A stretch of 37,930 bases of DNA. It comes from Streptococcus suis YS161 (GTDB lineage: Bacteria > Bacillota > Bacilli > Lactobacillales > Streptococcaceae). Of this stretch, positions 25,588 to 32,652 are shown piece after piece. A model generated the notes under the pieces. It ran no database searches. It saw nothing but the letters and a program-made list of their open reading frames with translations, and was not told where the DNA came from. Location: assembly GCF_002760245.1 (NCBI RefSeq), contig NZ_ASCA01000083.1, forward strand, positions 1 to 37,930, read 5' to 3'. Position numbers and translations under genes: made by a program. Numbering within the stretch: the first letter of the stretch is position 1; each line of letters starts with the position of its first letter.

Positions 25588-25860
25588 AAAAAGATAGGGA
25601 GTGGGACAGAACTAGAAAGCGATAGAGTTCGTCAACAATTTCTCGTTGCAAGTTGTTGAGCTGAAACAGTCTATTCCCAGACTGTTTCACTCCCACCCCC
25701 GCATAGCTCCAACTGTCTGGGAGACAGTTGGAGTTGGAGATGAAGCGAACTTTGTTCGCATCAGTCGTAGAGGTCAGATTTGGAGTATGTAATACGAATT
25801 GCTGAGATTTGCTTCGCAAATCTTATCTCCAACCTTTAACAGTCTCCCAGACTGTTAAAG
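25588..25860 (+). repeat. Second chain of perfect hairpins, in the helicase leader
   Basis: Outer arms GGGAGTG (25588-25594) and CACTCCC (25689-25695) enclose TCAACAA/TTGTTGA (25632-25659) and TGAAACAGTCT/AGACTGTTTCA (25662-25689). Then follow CTCCAACTGTCT/AGACAGTTGGAG with loop GGG (25707-25733), GCGAAC/GTTCGC with loop TTT (25745-25759), AGATTTGC/GCAAATCT with loop TTC (25805-25823), and CTTTAACAGTCT/AGACTGTTAAAG with loop CCC (25834-25860). Several stems share the inner CAGTCT/AGACTG seen at 23437-23463 but differ outside. Confidence 0.78.
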
Positions 25861-25890
25861 CCAATCAACCACTGCGCTGAGATGTTGACC

Positions 25891-25920
25891 TATAATAAGA
25901 ATAGTGCTGTTATTCTTTTT
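25891..25920 (+). terminator. Terminator abutting a TATAAT box before the helicase gene
   Basis: AAGAATA (25897-25903) pairs with TATTCTT (25911-25917) around a 7-nt loop, followed by Ts. TATAAT (25891-25896) touches its left arm, as in the murF and prfC leaders. The hairpin could attenuate transcripts from the far promoter. Confidence 0.55.
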
Positions 25921-25976
25921 CCACTGCGTCAGTCTCCTATTTTCACCTTGTTTTCTTAACGCACTTGGTATCATAA

Positions 25977-27548
25977 TTGAAATTTACTGAATTAAACTTA
26001 TCCGAAGACATTTTGCTTGCCGTTGAGAAGGTTGGTTTTGAAACGCCGTCACCAATCCAAGAGCAGACCATTCCGCTTGCTTTGGAAGGCAAAGATGTGA
26101 TTGGTCAGGCCCAGACAGGTACAGGAAAAACTGCAGCTTTCGGTCTGCCAACTCTCAACAAGATTGATACAAACAATCAAGCAATTCAAGCCTTGATTAT
26201 TGCTCCAACGCGTGAGTTGGCGGTGCAAAGTCAAGAAGAACTCTTCAAATTTGGTCGTGAAAAGGGTGTGAAAGTCCGCTCTGTTTACGGTGGTTCTAGC
26301 ATTGAAAAACAAATCAAGGCCCTACGTTCAGGTGCCCACATTGTTGTTGGTACACCAGGGCGTTTGTTGGATCTAATCAAACGCAAGGCCCTCAAACTTG
26401 ACGGTGTTGAGACTCTGATTCTTGATGAAGCTGATGAGATGCTCAATATGGGCTTCTTGGACGATATTGAAGCAATCATCGAACGTGTGCCAGAAAGTCG
26501 TCAGACTCTTCTATTTTCTGCGACCATGCCTGAGCCAATCAAGCGTATCGGTGTCAAGTTCATGAAAGAGCCTGAGCACGTTAAGATTGCGGCTAAGGAA
26601 TTGACCAACGTCAACGTGGATCAATACTATATCCGTGTCAAAGAACATGAGAAATTCGACACCATGACACGCCTTATGGACGTTGACCAGCCAGAATTGT
26701 CTATCGTCTTCGGTCGTACTAAGCGCCGTGTTGATGAATTGACTCGTGGTTTGAAACTGCGTGGTTTCCGTGCAGAAGGTATCCACGGAGATTTGGACCA
26801 GAACAAGCGCCTCCGTGTCATCCGTGATTTTAAAAATGACCAGATTGATGTCCTTGTTGCGACGGACGTAGCGGCGCGTGGTTTGGATATCTCAGGTGTG
26901 ACACATGTCTATAACTACGATATTCCACAGGATCCAGAAAGCTATGTTCACCGTATCGGTCGTACAGGTCGTGCTGGCCAGTCTGGTCAGTCTATTACCT
27001 TCGTGTCGCCAAACGAGATGGGCTACTTGGCAATCATCGAAGATTTGACTAAGAAGCGTATGAAGGGACTCAAGCCTGCGACTGCTGAAGAGGCTTTTGA
27101 AGCTAAGAAAAAAGTTGCTCTGAAAAAGATTGAGCGTGACTTCGCAGACGAGACCATTCGTGGAAACTTTGATAAGTTTAAGAAAGATGCAATCAAGCTG
27201 GCGACTGAATTTACGCCTGAAGAGCTTGCTCTCTACGTACTTAGTCTGACCGTACAGGATCCAGATAGTTTGCCAGAAGTGGAAATCGCACGTGAAAAAC
27301 CACTGCCATTCAAGTTTGCACCTGGTCAAGCCAAGGGCAAGGGTGGCCGTGGTGGTCGCGACCGTGATCGTGGTGGTCGTCGTGATGGTGACCGCAACCG
27401 AGACCGTGGAGGACGCCGTGGTGACCGCAATCGTCGTGATGACAAGTTCAAACGTGACAACCGCCGTCAGGATAACAAAAAACCACACCAACGCACCTCA
27501 AGCGAAAAGAAAACAGGCTTTGTTATCCGCAATAAAGGGGAGAGATAA
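25977..27548 (+). CDS. deaD: DEAD-box ATP-dependent RNA helicase (CshA/DeaD)
   Basis: The 523-residue helicase unwinds RNA in ribosome assembly and mRNA decay and is usually cold-induced. Motifs in order are Q-motif FETPSPIQEQTIP, motif I AQTGTGKT (45-52), PTRELAVQ, TPGRLLDL, DEAD (150-153), SATMPE, DVAARGLDISGV and YVHRIGRTGRAG. The tail after about residue 450 is rich in Arg, Gly and Asp (GGRGGRDRDRGGRR), an RNA-binding region like that of CshA. The start is TTG with no clear SD, which suggests control of translation. A terminator follows. Confidence 0.95.
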   Translation: MKFTELNLSEDILLAVEKVGFETPSPIQEQTIPLALEGKDVIGQAQTGTGKTAAFGLPTLNKIDTNNQAIQALIIAPTRELAVQSQEELFKFGREKGVKVRSVYGGSSIEKQIKALRSGAHIVVGTPGRLLDLIKRKALKLDGVETLILDEADEMLNMGFLDDIEAIIERVPESRQTLLFSATMPEPIKRIGVKFMKEPEHVKIAAKELTNVNVDQYYIRVKEHEKFDTMTRLMDVDQPELSIVFGRTKRRVDELTRGLKLRGFRAEGIHGDLDQNKRLRVIRDFKNDQIDVLVATDVAARGLDISGVTHVYNYDIPQDPESYVHRIGRTGRAGQSGQSITFVSPNEMGYLAIIEDLTKKRMKGLKPATAEEAFEAKKKVALKKIERDFADETIRGNFDKFKKDAIKLATEFTPEELALYVLSLTVQDPDSLPEVEIAREKPLPFKFAPGQAKGKGGRGGRDRDRGGRRDGDRNRDRGGRRGDRNRRDDKFKRDNRRQDNKKPHQRTSSEKKTGFVIRNKGER

Positions 27549-27558
27549 GCCTTATTTG

Positions 27559-27587
27559 ACAGACCATAAAGAGTGGTCTGTTTTTTT
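27559..27587 (+). terminator. Terminator of the helicase gene
   Basis: ACAGACCA (27559-27566) pairs with TGGTCTGT (27574-27581) around a 7-nt loop, followed by a run of Ts. Confidence 0.85.
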
Positions 27588-27592
27588 GAAAT

Positions 27593-27672
27593 CTATTTAG
27601 AAAATAATCGAAATAGTTCTTGACAAATAATAAAAACATAGTATAATTCTATTTAGAAATATTTCTAAATAG
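27593..27672 (+). promoter_or_regulatory. Promoter of the SdpR/SdpI-type operon with two operator copies
   Basis: TTGACA (27620-27625) and TATAAT (27642-27647) are 16 bp apart. A perfect 24-bp palindrome at 27649-27672 (arms CTATTTAGAAA and TTTCTAAATAG) covers the predicted start. A degenerate copy at 27593-27616, about 19 of 24 positions alike, lies upstream of the -35. The centres are 56 bp apart. This is a likely autoregulation site for the ArsR-type protein encoded next. Confidence 0.82.
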
Positions 27673-27691
27673 ATGGACAAGGAGGCTTATT

Positions 27692-27970
27692 ATGGGATTG
27701 TCCGAAACCTTGAAGGCAATTTCTGCTCCTATTCGTAGGCAAATTCTAGATAGTCTTAAGTCGGGGCCGAAGTCTGCTGGGGAAATTGTAGAACAATTTC
27801 AATTAACAGGAGCAACAGTTTCTCATCATTTATCCACTTTGAAAAAAGCTGGATTAATTTTGGAGGAAAAGCAGAAAAATTTTATTTATTATCGTCTAAA
27901 CTATACGGTCTTTGAAGAAGTCTTGGTTTGGATTGCAAGTTTTGGAGGGCAACAAGATGAAGAAAATTGA
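27692..27970 (+). CDS. ArsR-family autorepressor (SdpR-like)
   Basis: The 92-residue winged-helix protein reads LSETLKAISAPIRRQILDSLKSGPKSAGEIVEQFQLTGATVSHHLSTLKKAGLI, the SdpR branch of the ArsR family. There are no metal-binding cysteine pairs. In Bacillus subtilis SdpR represses its own operon and is held at the membrane by SdpI when the SDP toxin is present. The operator palindrome upstream and the overlapping SdpI-like gene support the same logic. The SD AAGGAGG is strong. Confidence 0.9.
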   Translation: MGLSETLKAISAPIRRQILDSLKSGPKSAGEIVEQFQLTGATVSHHLSTLKKAGLILEEKQKNFIYYRLNYTVFEEVLVWIASFGGQQDEEN

Positions 27971-28556
27971 TATAAAAACCTTATTAGCAACTTCTAGTAT
28001 ATTCCTATTAATAGCTGTATTGACGCTTTGTTACTATAAAGCATTGCCAGATACCATGGTGACACATTTTGGCGTAAATGGTGAGCCAAATGGCTCTATG
28101 GCCAAGTATATGATGATTTTGACACCGCTACTATTCTTTTGTGTTCACCTATTCATTTGTGTACTTTATGATGTGAAAGGGATAGGGAAAACACCAGTCA
28201 TTCGAGTGGTCAAATGGTTTTTTCCGTTGCTGGTTCTAATCATTCAAGTTGCTTTGCTTAGGTCTAACTTGGGAGGAGAACTGGATTATCGGAGGCTTGT
28301 CATTGGACTGCTGGCTGTCTATTATATGGTGATAGGAAATTATTTACCCAAAGAGGAATTGGATAGCAAGATCAACGAAATAGAACGAAAGGGAAGAAAG
28401 CAGTCAGGCTATCTCTTCATTATTGGTGGGTTATTGCTGCTAGTTAGTCTATTAGGCTCACCAACCCTATCTATCCTTGTGCTGATTTTGTTTGGTACAT
28501 CTGTCATAACCTTGAGTCTCTATTATTTTTATCGTCGTTACAAAACCGCTTCATAA
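27957..28556 (+). CDS. SdpI-like membrane protein (DUF1648 plus SdpI domains)
   Basis: The 199-residue protein has about six membrane helices. The N-terminal DUF1648 stretch reads CYKALPDTMVTHFGVNGEPNGSMAKY, and the SdpI part has VIGNYLPK. In B. subtilis SdpI is both immunity protein and sensor of the SDP cannibalism peptide. No toxin-making genes (SdpABC) are in view, so this is an orphan pair that may sense an outside peptide or envelope stress. The ATG at 27957 overlaps the repressor gene by 14 nt after TTGGAGGG. Confidence 0.88.
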   Translation: MKKIDIKTLLATSSIFLLIAVLTLCYYKALPDTMVTHFGVNGEPNGSMAKYMMILTPLLFFCVHLFICVLYDVKGIGKTPVIRVVKWFFPLLVLIIQVALLRSNLGGELDYRRLVIGLLAVYYMVIGNYLPKEELDSKINEIERKGRKQSGYLFIIGGLLLLVSLLGSPTLSILVLILFGTSVITLSLYYFYRRYKTAS

Positions 28557-28570
28557 TTGGAGCGGTTTTT
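28542..28570 (+). terminator. Terminator of the SdpR/SdpI-type operon
   Basis: AAAACCGCT (28542-28550) pairs with AGCGGTTTT (28561-28569) around a 10-nt loop that holds the SdpI-like stop codon. TATACT at 28573-28578 follows within 3 nt and is a candidate -10 for the next gene. Confidence 0.8.
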
Positions 28571-28605
28571 GTTATACTAGAAGTAGCAAAACAGGAGGTA
28601 CGACC

Positions 28606-28644
28606 ATGGGCATTTTGACAATGGATAAAGCCTTTGTATTCTAA
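28606..28644 (+). CDS. 12-residue leader peptide before the GNAT gene
   Basis: The frame encodes MGILTMDKAFVF. It follows a near-perfect SD, AGGAGGT at 28593-28599, with good spacing. Its last codons (GCC TTT GTA TTC) are the left arm of a hairpin that masks the ribosome site of the acetyltransferase gene. This is the layout of erm and cat leader peptides, where a stalled ribosome opens the hairpin. No known peptide is matched. Confidence 0.65.
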   Translation: MGILTMDKAFVF

Positions 28645-28660
28645 AATAACAATACAAAGG
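28631..28660 (+). promoter_or_regulatory. Hairpin masking the ribosome site of the GNAT gene
   Basis: CCTTTGTATT (28631-28640) pairs perfectly over 10 bp with AATACAAAGG (28651-28660), with a 10-nt loop. The right arm contains most of the SD AAAGGAG (28656-28662). The left arm lies inside the leader peptide frame, so translation there would open the site. Confidence 0.78.
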
Positions 28661-28668
28661 AGAAAGAC

Positions 28669-29076
28669 ATGATTACTTACAAACAAAATCCTCAACTTGA
28701 CTTTCAAGCTGTTTTAGACCTCTATGCTTCTGTGGACTGGACAGGATATACCAGCCGTCCAGAAATGCTAGAGAAGGCCTTGGAACATAGCCTACTGGTT
28801 CTCGCTGCCTTTGACAGTGACCGTCTAGTGGGTCTCTTGCGAGCAGTTGGTGACGGGCATTCAATCGTTTTTATTCAGGACATCTTGGTCCTGCCACCCT
28901 ATCAGCGACAAGGGATTGGGCGTCATCTTTTGGAGCAGGCCGTTACCCACTTTCCGGGTATTTATCAGCTTCATCTCTTGACGGACAATACTGAGAAAAC
29001 ACGGTCTTTTTATGAGGAACTTGGCTTTACAGCTGTTGAAAGCTTGGACTGTGTTGCTTATACTTATTTAAAATAA
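28669..29076 (+). CDS. GNAT-family N-acetyltransferase
   Basis: The 135-residue protein has the GNAT fold with the acetyl-CoA motif VLPPYQRQGIGRHLLEQA and the late FYEELGFTAV. It adds acetyl groups to an amine of unknown kind. Its ATG follows AAAGGAG by 6 nt, but that site is paired in the leader hairpin. The leader suggests the enzyme is induced by a translation inhibitor or by slow translation. Antibiotic acetylation is possible, yet nothing in the sequence proves it. A terminator follows at 29097. Confidence 0.88.
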   Translation: MITYKQNPQLDFQAVLDLYASVDWTGYTSRPEMLEKALEHSLLVLAAFDSDRLVGLLRAVGDGHSIVFIQDILVLPPYQRQGIGRHLLEQAVTHFPGIYQLHLLTDNTEKTRSFYEELGFTAVESLDCVAYTYLK

Positions 29077-29096
29077 GGAACAATTTAGAAAGGGAG

Positions 29097-29117
29097 AGGC
29101 TGGGAGACCAGCCTTTT
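29097..29117 (+). terminator. Terminator of the GNAT gene
   Basis: AGGCTGG (29097-29103) pairs with CCAGCCT (29108-29114) around GAGA, followed by TTT. A second small stem, TTTGCT/AGCAAA with loop TCG, follows directly at 29115-29129. Confidence 0.65.
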
Positions 29118-29133
29118 GCTTCGAGCAAATGAT

Positions 29134-29161
29134 TTGAATTATAAATCAAAAATAGTATAAT
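29134..29161 (+). promoter_or_regulatory. Promoter of the azoreductase gene
   Basis: TTGAAT (29134-29139) and TATAAT (29156-29161) are 16 bp apart, 37 nt before the ATG. Confidence 0.65.
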
Positions 29162-29198
29162 ACAACTATCAATAACTAGTGATAAAAGGAGCAAAACA

Positions 29199-29810
29199 AT
29201 GGCAAGTCTATTAATCGTAAAAGCCCACCCACTTGATGCACAAAAGTCCTACGCCTTGCGAGCCTTGGAAGAGTTTCAAACTCGTTACGCCAGTTTGCAC
29301 CCAGAAGATCAGATAGAAGTAGTGGATGTCTTTGAGGACCAGATTCCAGCCTTGGACAAATCCTTGTTAGAGGCTATGGGAGCTGCGAAAAAAGGCGAAG
29401 CTATCAGCACTGAGCAAGCAGAGCAATTGGATCGTTACAATGCCTTGACCCAACAATTTCTGGCGGCAGATAAGATTGTCGTGGTCAATCCCCTTTGGAA
29501 CCTCAATGTGCCAAGTCAGTTGGTATCTTGGGTCAATACCATCAATGTAGCAGGCCAGACCTTTAAATATGGTCCAGAAGGCTCTATCGGCTTGGTCAAG
29601 GACAAAAAGCTCCTGCACATCCAGTCCAATGGTGGTGTTTATGCGGGTCAAGATCCAGCTGCCCAGTACATCAAGTCTATCTTTGAATTTTTAGGCTTTG
29701 AAGACATTTATCAGGTCTTTATCGAAGGACAATCTGCCGATCCAAGTCAGGCTCAGGCTATTTTTGAAGAGGCAATGGTGAAAATTGATACAATTTTGGA
29801 AGTATTTTAA
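29199..29810 (+). CDS. azoR: FMN-dependent NADH-azoreductase/quinone reductase (AzoR-like)
   Basis: The 203-residue flavodoxin-fold enzyme reads SLLIVKAHPLDAQKSYALRAL at the start (FMN phosphate site), VVVNPLWNLNVPSQLVSWVNTINVAGQTF in the middle, and LLHIQSNGGVYAGQDPAAQYIKSIFEFLGF, all AzoR-type signatures. It reduces quinones or azo compounds with NADH using FMN. It has its own promoter and terminator and an AAAGGAG SD. It is a different branch from the oxidoreductase at 16164. Confidence 0.88.
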   Translation: MASLLIVKAHPLDAQKSYALRALEEFQTRYASLHPEDQIEVVDVFEDQIPALDKSLLEAMGAAKKGEAISTEQAEQLDRYNALTQQFLAADKIVVVNPLWNLNVPSQLVSWVNTINVAGQTFKYGPEGSIGLVKDKKLLHIQSNGGVYAGQDPAAQYIKSIFEFLGFEDIYQVFIEGQSADPSQAQAIFEEAMVKIDTILEVF

Positions 29811-29837
29811 GATTTGGAATTTCCAAGTCTTTTTTTG
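29809..29837 (+). terminator. Terminator of the azoreductase gene
   Basis: AAGATTTGGA pairs with TCCAAGTCTT around ATT with one G-U, followed by a run of Ts. Confidence 0.8.
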
Positions 29838-29847
29838 TAAGATTTAG

Positions 29848-29876
29848 TTGACGTTGTAGACTGAGTGGTCTATAAT
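29848..29876 (+). promoter_or_regulatory. Promoter and probable operator of the TetR-HdeD genes
   Basis: TTGACG (29848-29853) and TATAAT (29871-29876) are 17 bp apart. TAGAC (29857-29861) and GTCTA (29868-29872) form an inverted repeat inside the spacer and -10, a place typical for TetR-type autorepression. Confidence 0.7.
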
Positions 29877-29895
29877 TAAAATCGGAGGGAAGACC

Positions 29896-30496
29896 ATGAG
29901 AAAAGAAGAAAAACAAGACTTCGCAGAGAAATCATCATTGCAGCAGCCTTGAGGGAATTTGCTTCACAAGGCTATAAAGGATTTGTCATTAATGAAGTCT
30001 GTAAAGTGGATGGCATCTCTAAGGGAGTTTTGTACCATAATTTCTCAGGGAAAGCTGACCTCTATCTGGCATGTGTTCAGGAGAGTTTTGAAAAATCCTT
30101 GGCCATCTTTAGGGGGGAGATGGTCAAGTGCCTACTCTGGCTGCTTATATGGAAAGACGACACCGATTTTATCGGGACTTTCCAGAGCATAGTCACATTT
30201 TCTTTGAGGCCTTAATTGCGACGCCGGAGGAATTGGTGGCAGAGATTGCGCCTCAAAAAGCGATTTTTCTTGACTTAAATGAACAGGTTTGTCAAAAATT
30301 ACTATCAGAATCCAAACTAAAAGACCATATTGATGAAAAACGGGCTATGGCCTATTTACGCTTGATGCAGGACATGTTTCGTTCTTACTATCTTACCGTT
30401 TCGTCAGATAGCAGTTTGACTGATTTGGTATCGGGCTACGAAAATCAGTTGTCACAGGTTTTGGATATGATGGTGTATGGAATCATTGAGGACTAG
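29896..30496 (+). pseudogene. TetR-family regulator broken by two frameshifts
   Basis: The gene starts at ATG 29896 after GGAGGG but leaves frame within ten codons. The helix-turn-helix part (IIIAAALREFASQGYKGFVINEVCKVDGISKGVLYHNFSGKADLY) continues in the -1 frame up to about 30110, and the ligand-binding part (PTLAAYMERRHRFYRDFPEH to GIIED) is in a third frame. One extra A in the run near 29913 and one extra G in the run at 30112-30117 would restore one protein of about 200 residues. Both breaks lie in single-base runs, so they may be true mutations or read errors. It precedes the HdeD-like gene. Confidence 0.85.
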
Positions 30497-30520
30497 GTCC
30501 TCAAAAAGGGGGAGACAGAA

Positions 30521-31033
30521 ATGTTAAAAAATTGGAAATGGTTGTTATTGCTTGCAGGTATCTTTTCTGTATTTGCTGGGTTTCAAATGATGGTGAATCC
30601 AGCGATTAGTCTTGCTTCAATGACCTTTTTATTCGCACTTGTATTTGCAGTTCAGGGGATTTCTGAGATTGTGAATTATTTTAAAACAGAAGAAAAACAT
30701 GGTTGGAATTTGTTTGGCGGGATTGTAACGCTTATCTTGGCCCTTGCCTTGTTCTCAGGTAGCTTTATCGAACTGGTGACCTTTGTGCCATTCATTATTT
30801 CATTCTGGGCATTGACCAACGGAATTACTAAAACAATTGTTGGTTTGAAAGTCCGTAAGGCAGATAAGTCAGTTGGCACACCACTTGTATGGTTGGGAAT
30901 TTTGGGAATCATTGCAGGTTTGATCATGATGGCCCACCCATTGATGACAGGATTCTTGATCAGCTACACCATTGCCTTTGTCTTTATTTATCAAGGGATT
31001 GTGGCGATTGTTCAATTCTTCAAAATAAAATAA
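30521..31033 (+). CDS. HdeD-like membrane protein (DUF308)
   Basis: The 170-residue protein has six membrane helices in three similar hairpins, with the repeats AGIFSVFAGFQMMVNPAISL, FALVFAVQGISEI and LGIIAGLIMMAHPLMTGFLIS typical of HdeD/DUF308. HdeD is linked to acid resistance in E. coli; in Firmicutes the role is unknown. It begins 24 nt after the broken TetR gene with GGGGGAG as SD and is probably its regulatory target. Confidence 0.85.
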   Translation: MLKNWKWLLLLAGIFSVFAGFQMMVNPAISLASMTFLFALVFAVQGISEIVNYFKTEEKHGWNLFGGIVTLILALALFSGSFIELVTFVPFIISFWALTNGITKTIVGLKVRKADKSVGTPLVWLGILGIIAGLIMMAHPLMTGFLISYTIAFVFIYQGIVAIVQFFKIK

Positions 31034-31072
31034 TAAAAAGAGGCGATACTACCTTTTTCTTGTAGGTAGAGT

Positions 31073-32269
31073 ATGGTAGGAAAAAAAGAAATTCACCTGA
31101 CCGTCATTGGTTTGGTTTATAGTAGTGTCATTGCCTTGGTTTCGTATGGTTTTATCATGGCTGAAAAGGTTTTTAGTCACTTTTTATGGGAAAGTCTGCC
31201 CCATCAGTTTCATTTTGGAACAGTCTATTCGATTCTGATCTTACTTCTGTTAACCTGTTTGGTCATTCTTCTAAAAAATAAGTGGGGGAATTTGCCTAAG
31301 ACCAGTCATGATTTGCTTCATGAATTGGGTCATGAAGGTACAGTGGCTTATCAGAATACCTGGCGTAATTTAGTTTTGGCACTGGTCATTTTGGTTTCGG
31401 GTGCAGGTGTTGGTCCAGAAGCACCTCTTCTTGGAGCAGTAATTGCCTATTCCATCTGGCAGGCGGATAAGTTACGTTATCTGGAAGCCAACTGGGAGCA
31501 GGTGAGTGGGCAGGGAATAGGGATGTGGATAAATTATCTCTTTCATCCTAGCTCTTACCTTTTGCCTTATCCGAACAGTCAAAAGCAGACGAGTAAAACA
31601 TTACGGAATTTATTGATTGTAAATGGCTTGTTTGTCTTTTGGCTCATGATGCGATTGACAGAACAACCGTCATTTGTCACGAAGTTGGGTGAAACAAGTT
31701 GGGCTCTGACGGATTTTCTGTTCTTCTTGCCACTTTGTTTGTATGGGTATGCAATAGGCAAGGGCTATTCTTGGTTGAAACCTTTTATTCGTGCAAGTTT
31801 AGACAGGTTAAACCTTTCCTTATCTATCAAGATTAGCCTCGGAGCCTTAAGCATTTTCCTAGTGACCATACTTGCCCCAAACTTGTTATTCTCAGGTCAA
31901 CACAGTTTGCATACAATTGTGGAAGTGGGAATGGAAACACCTATTCTCACACTCATCATCCTATCTTTTGCCAAATTGATGTTCCTAGACTTTTGTTTAT
32001 GGACAGGATGGACTGGTGGAGATATTTTTCCGGTAACCGTTGCTGCCTTTTTGCAAGGATTTGCGGTGGCACAACTTTTTCCACAAGCAGACAGTTTGTT
32101 TGTCGTTTTGGTGGTGAGTTTGTCTATGGCCATCGCTCTTCTCGAAAAGGAATGGCTGGCAGGTATATTTATCAGTCTTTTCTTTCCAATACAGCTCCTA
32201 CCAGTTTCCTTGCTAGTGATTGGTTTGACAATCGTAGGCAGAAAAATTCGGCTAGGTCATCAAAAATAA
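31073..32269 (+). CDS. ClC-like chloride channel/transporter protein, divergent
   Basis: The 398-residue protein has about ten membrane helices. The segment VSGAGVGPEAPLLGAVIA resembles the ClC anion-binding motif GREGP and its surroundings, and WTGGDIFPVTVAAFLQG resembles the GGIFAP region near the C-terminal half. It is short and lacks an obvious gating glutamate context, so ion selectivity is uncertain. It follows the HdeD-like gene by 39 nt. CTACCT (31049-31054) can pair with AGGTAG (31064-31069) and cover the ribosome site. It ends at a bidirectional terminator. Confidence 0.72.
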   Translation: MVGKKEIHLTVIGLVYSSVIALVSYGFIMAEKVFSHFLWESLPHQFHFGTVYSILILLLLTCLVILLKNKWGNLPKTSHDLLHELGHEGTVAYQNTWRNLVLALVILVSGAGVGPEAPLLGAVIAYSIWQADKLRYLEANWEQVSGQGIGMWINYLFHPSSYLLPYPNSQKQTSKTLRNLLIVNGLFVFWLMMRLTEQPSFVTKLGETSWALTDFLFFLPLCLYGYAIGKGYSWLKPFIRASLDRLNLSLSIKISLGALSIFLVTILAPNLLFSGQHSLHTIVEVGMETPILTLIILSFAKLMFLDFCLWTGWTGGDIFPVTVAAFLQGFAVAQLFPQADSLFVVLVVSLSMAIALLEKEWLAGIFISLFFPIQLLPVSLLVIGLTIVGRKIRLGHQK

Positions 32270-32270
32270 G

Positions 32271-32300
32271 AAAAAACTGGTTCCTAAGAGCCAGTTTTTT
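32271..32300 (+). terminator. Bidirectional terminator between ClC-like and K+ channel genes
   Basis: AAAAAACTGG (32271-32280) pairs with CCAGTTTTTT (32291-32300) over 10 bp. A-runs on the left and T-runs on the right allow it to end transcripts from both sides of this convergent pair. Confidence 0.85.
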
Positions 32301-32652
32301 GCTTGTCCTGTTCGATTGCTGAAGAATAATGCTTGCTGACCTCGGTATAGTAGCTGACGACTAATCCAGACAGGCTCCCCAAAAAGAGAATGCCGTAAAT
32401 AGCTAAGATAATGCTGGTAATCCGTCCAAAAGCAGTGGTGACCAGCATATCTCCATAGCCAACAGTCGTCGCCGTCACAAAGCTGTACCATAAACTATCA
32501 CCGTAGCTGGTAAAATCAGGCTCCAACCAGAGCAGCAAACCAGCTGCTAGAAAGATAAAGCTGAAAAAGGAAGTGAGAAAAGTGGCAAAACTAGTCACTC
32601 TCAAAATATGCCAAATGATGCGAAGGCGGTGGATATGTTTTTTATTTTGCAT
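32284..32652 (-). CDS. Two-helix potassium channel subunit
   Basis: The 122-residue protein has two membrane helices flanking the pore loop [15 protein letters not shown], whose TVGYGD is the potassium selectivity filter. This is the minimal KcsA-like layout with no regulatory domain. It would form a tetramer in the membrane. Its start overlaps the GIY-YIG gene by 11 nt, so both are probably on one transcript. Confidence 0.9.
   Translation of the reverse strand: MQNKKHIHRLRIIWHILRVTSFATFLTSFFSFIFLAAGLLLWLEPDFTSYGDSLWYSFVTATTVGYGDMLVTTAFGRITSIILAIYGILFLGSLSGLVVSYYTEVSKHYSSAIEQDKQKTGS

Larger units (their letters stand above)
25418..25976 (+). promoter_or_regulatory. Long structured leader of the DEAD-box helicase gene
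   Basis: TGTTATACT (TATACT at 25421-25426) is an extended -10. A start near 25433 would give about 540 nt before the helicase TTG. The leader has several stems: AAGGTAG/CTGCCTT (around 25498-25519), GGTTCG/CGAACC, the chain at 25588-25860 and a terminator at 25897-25920. A second possible -10, TATAAT at 25891-25896, would give a short leader. No good SD precedes the start codon. Long leaders with poor ribosome sites are known for cold-shock helicase genes such as csdA of E. coli; the link here is inferred. Confidence 0.5.

Noticed and set aside
25588..25860. CRISPR-like array
   Set aside because: The repeats are inverted, differ in sequence and spacing, and have no constant direct repeat or nearby cas genes.
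26892..27491. 199-codon minus-strand frame inside the helicase gene
   Set aside because: It mirrors the Arg/Gly-rich tail and gives a low-complexity Thr/Val protein; the plus-strand gene is certain.
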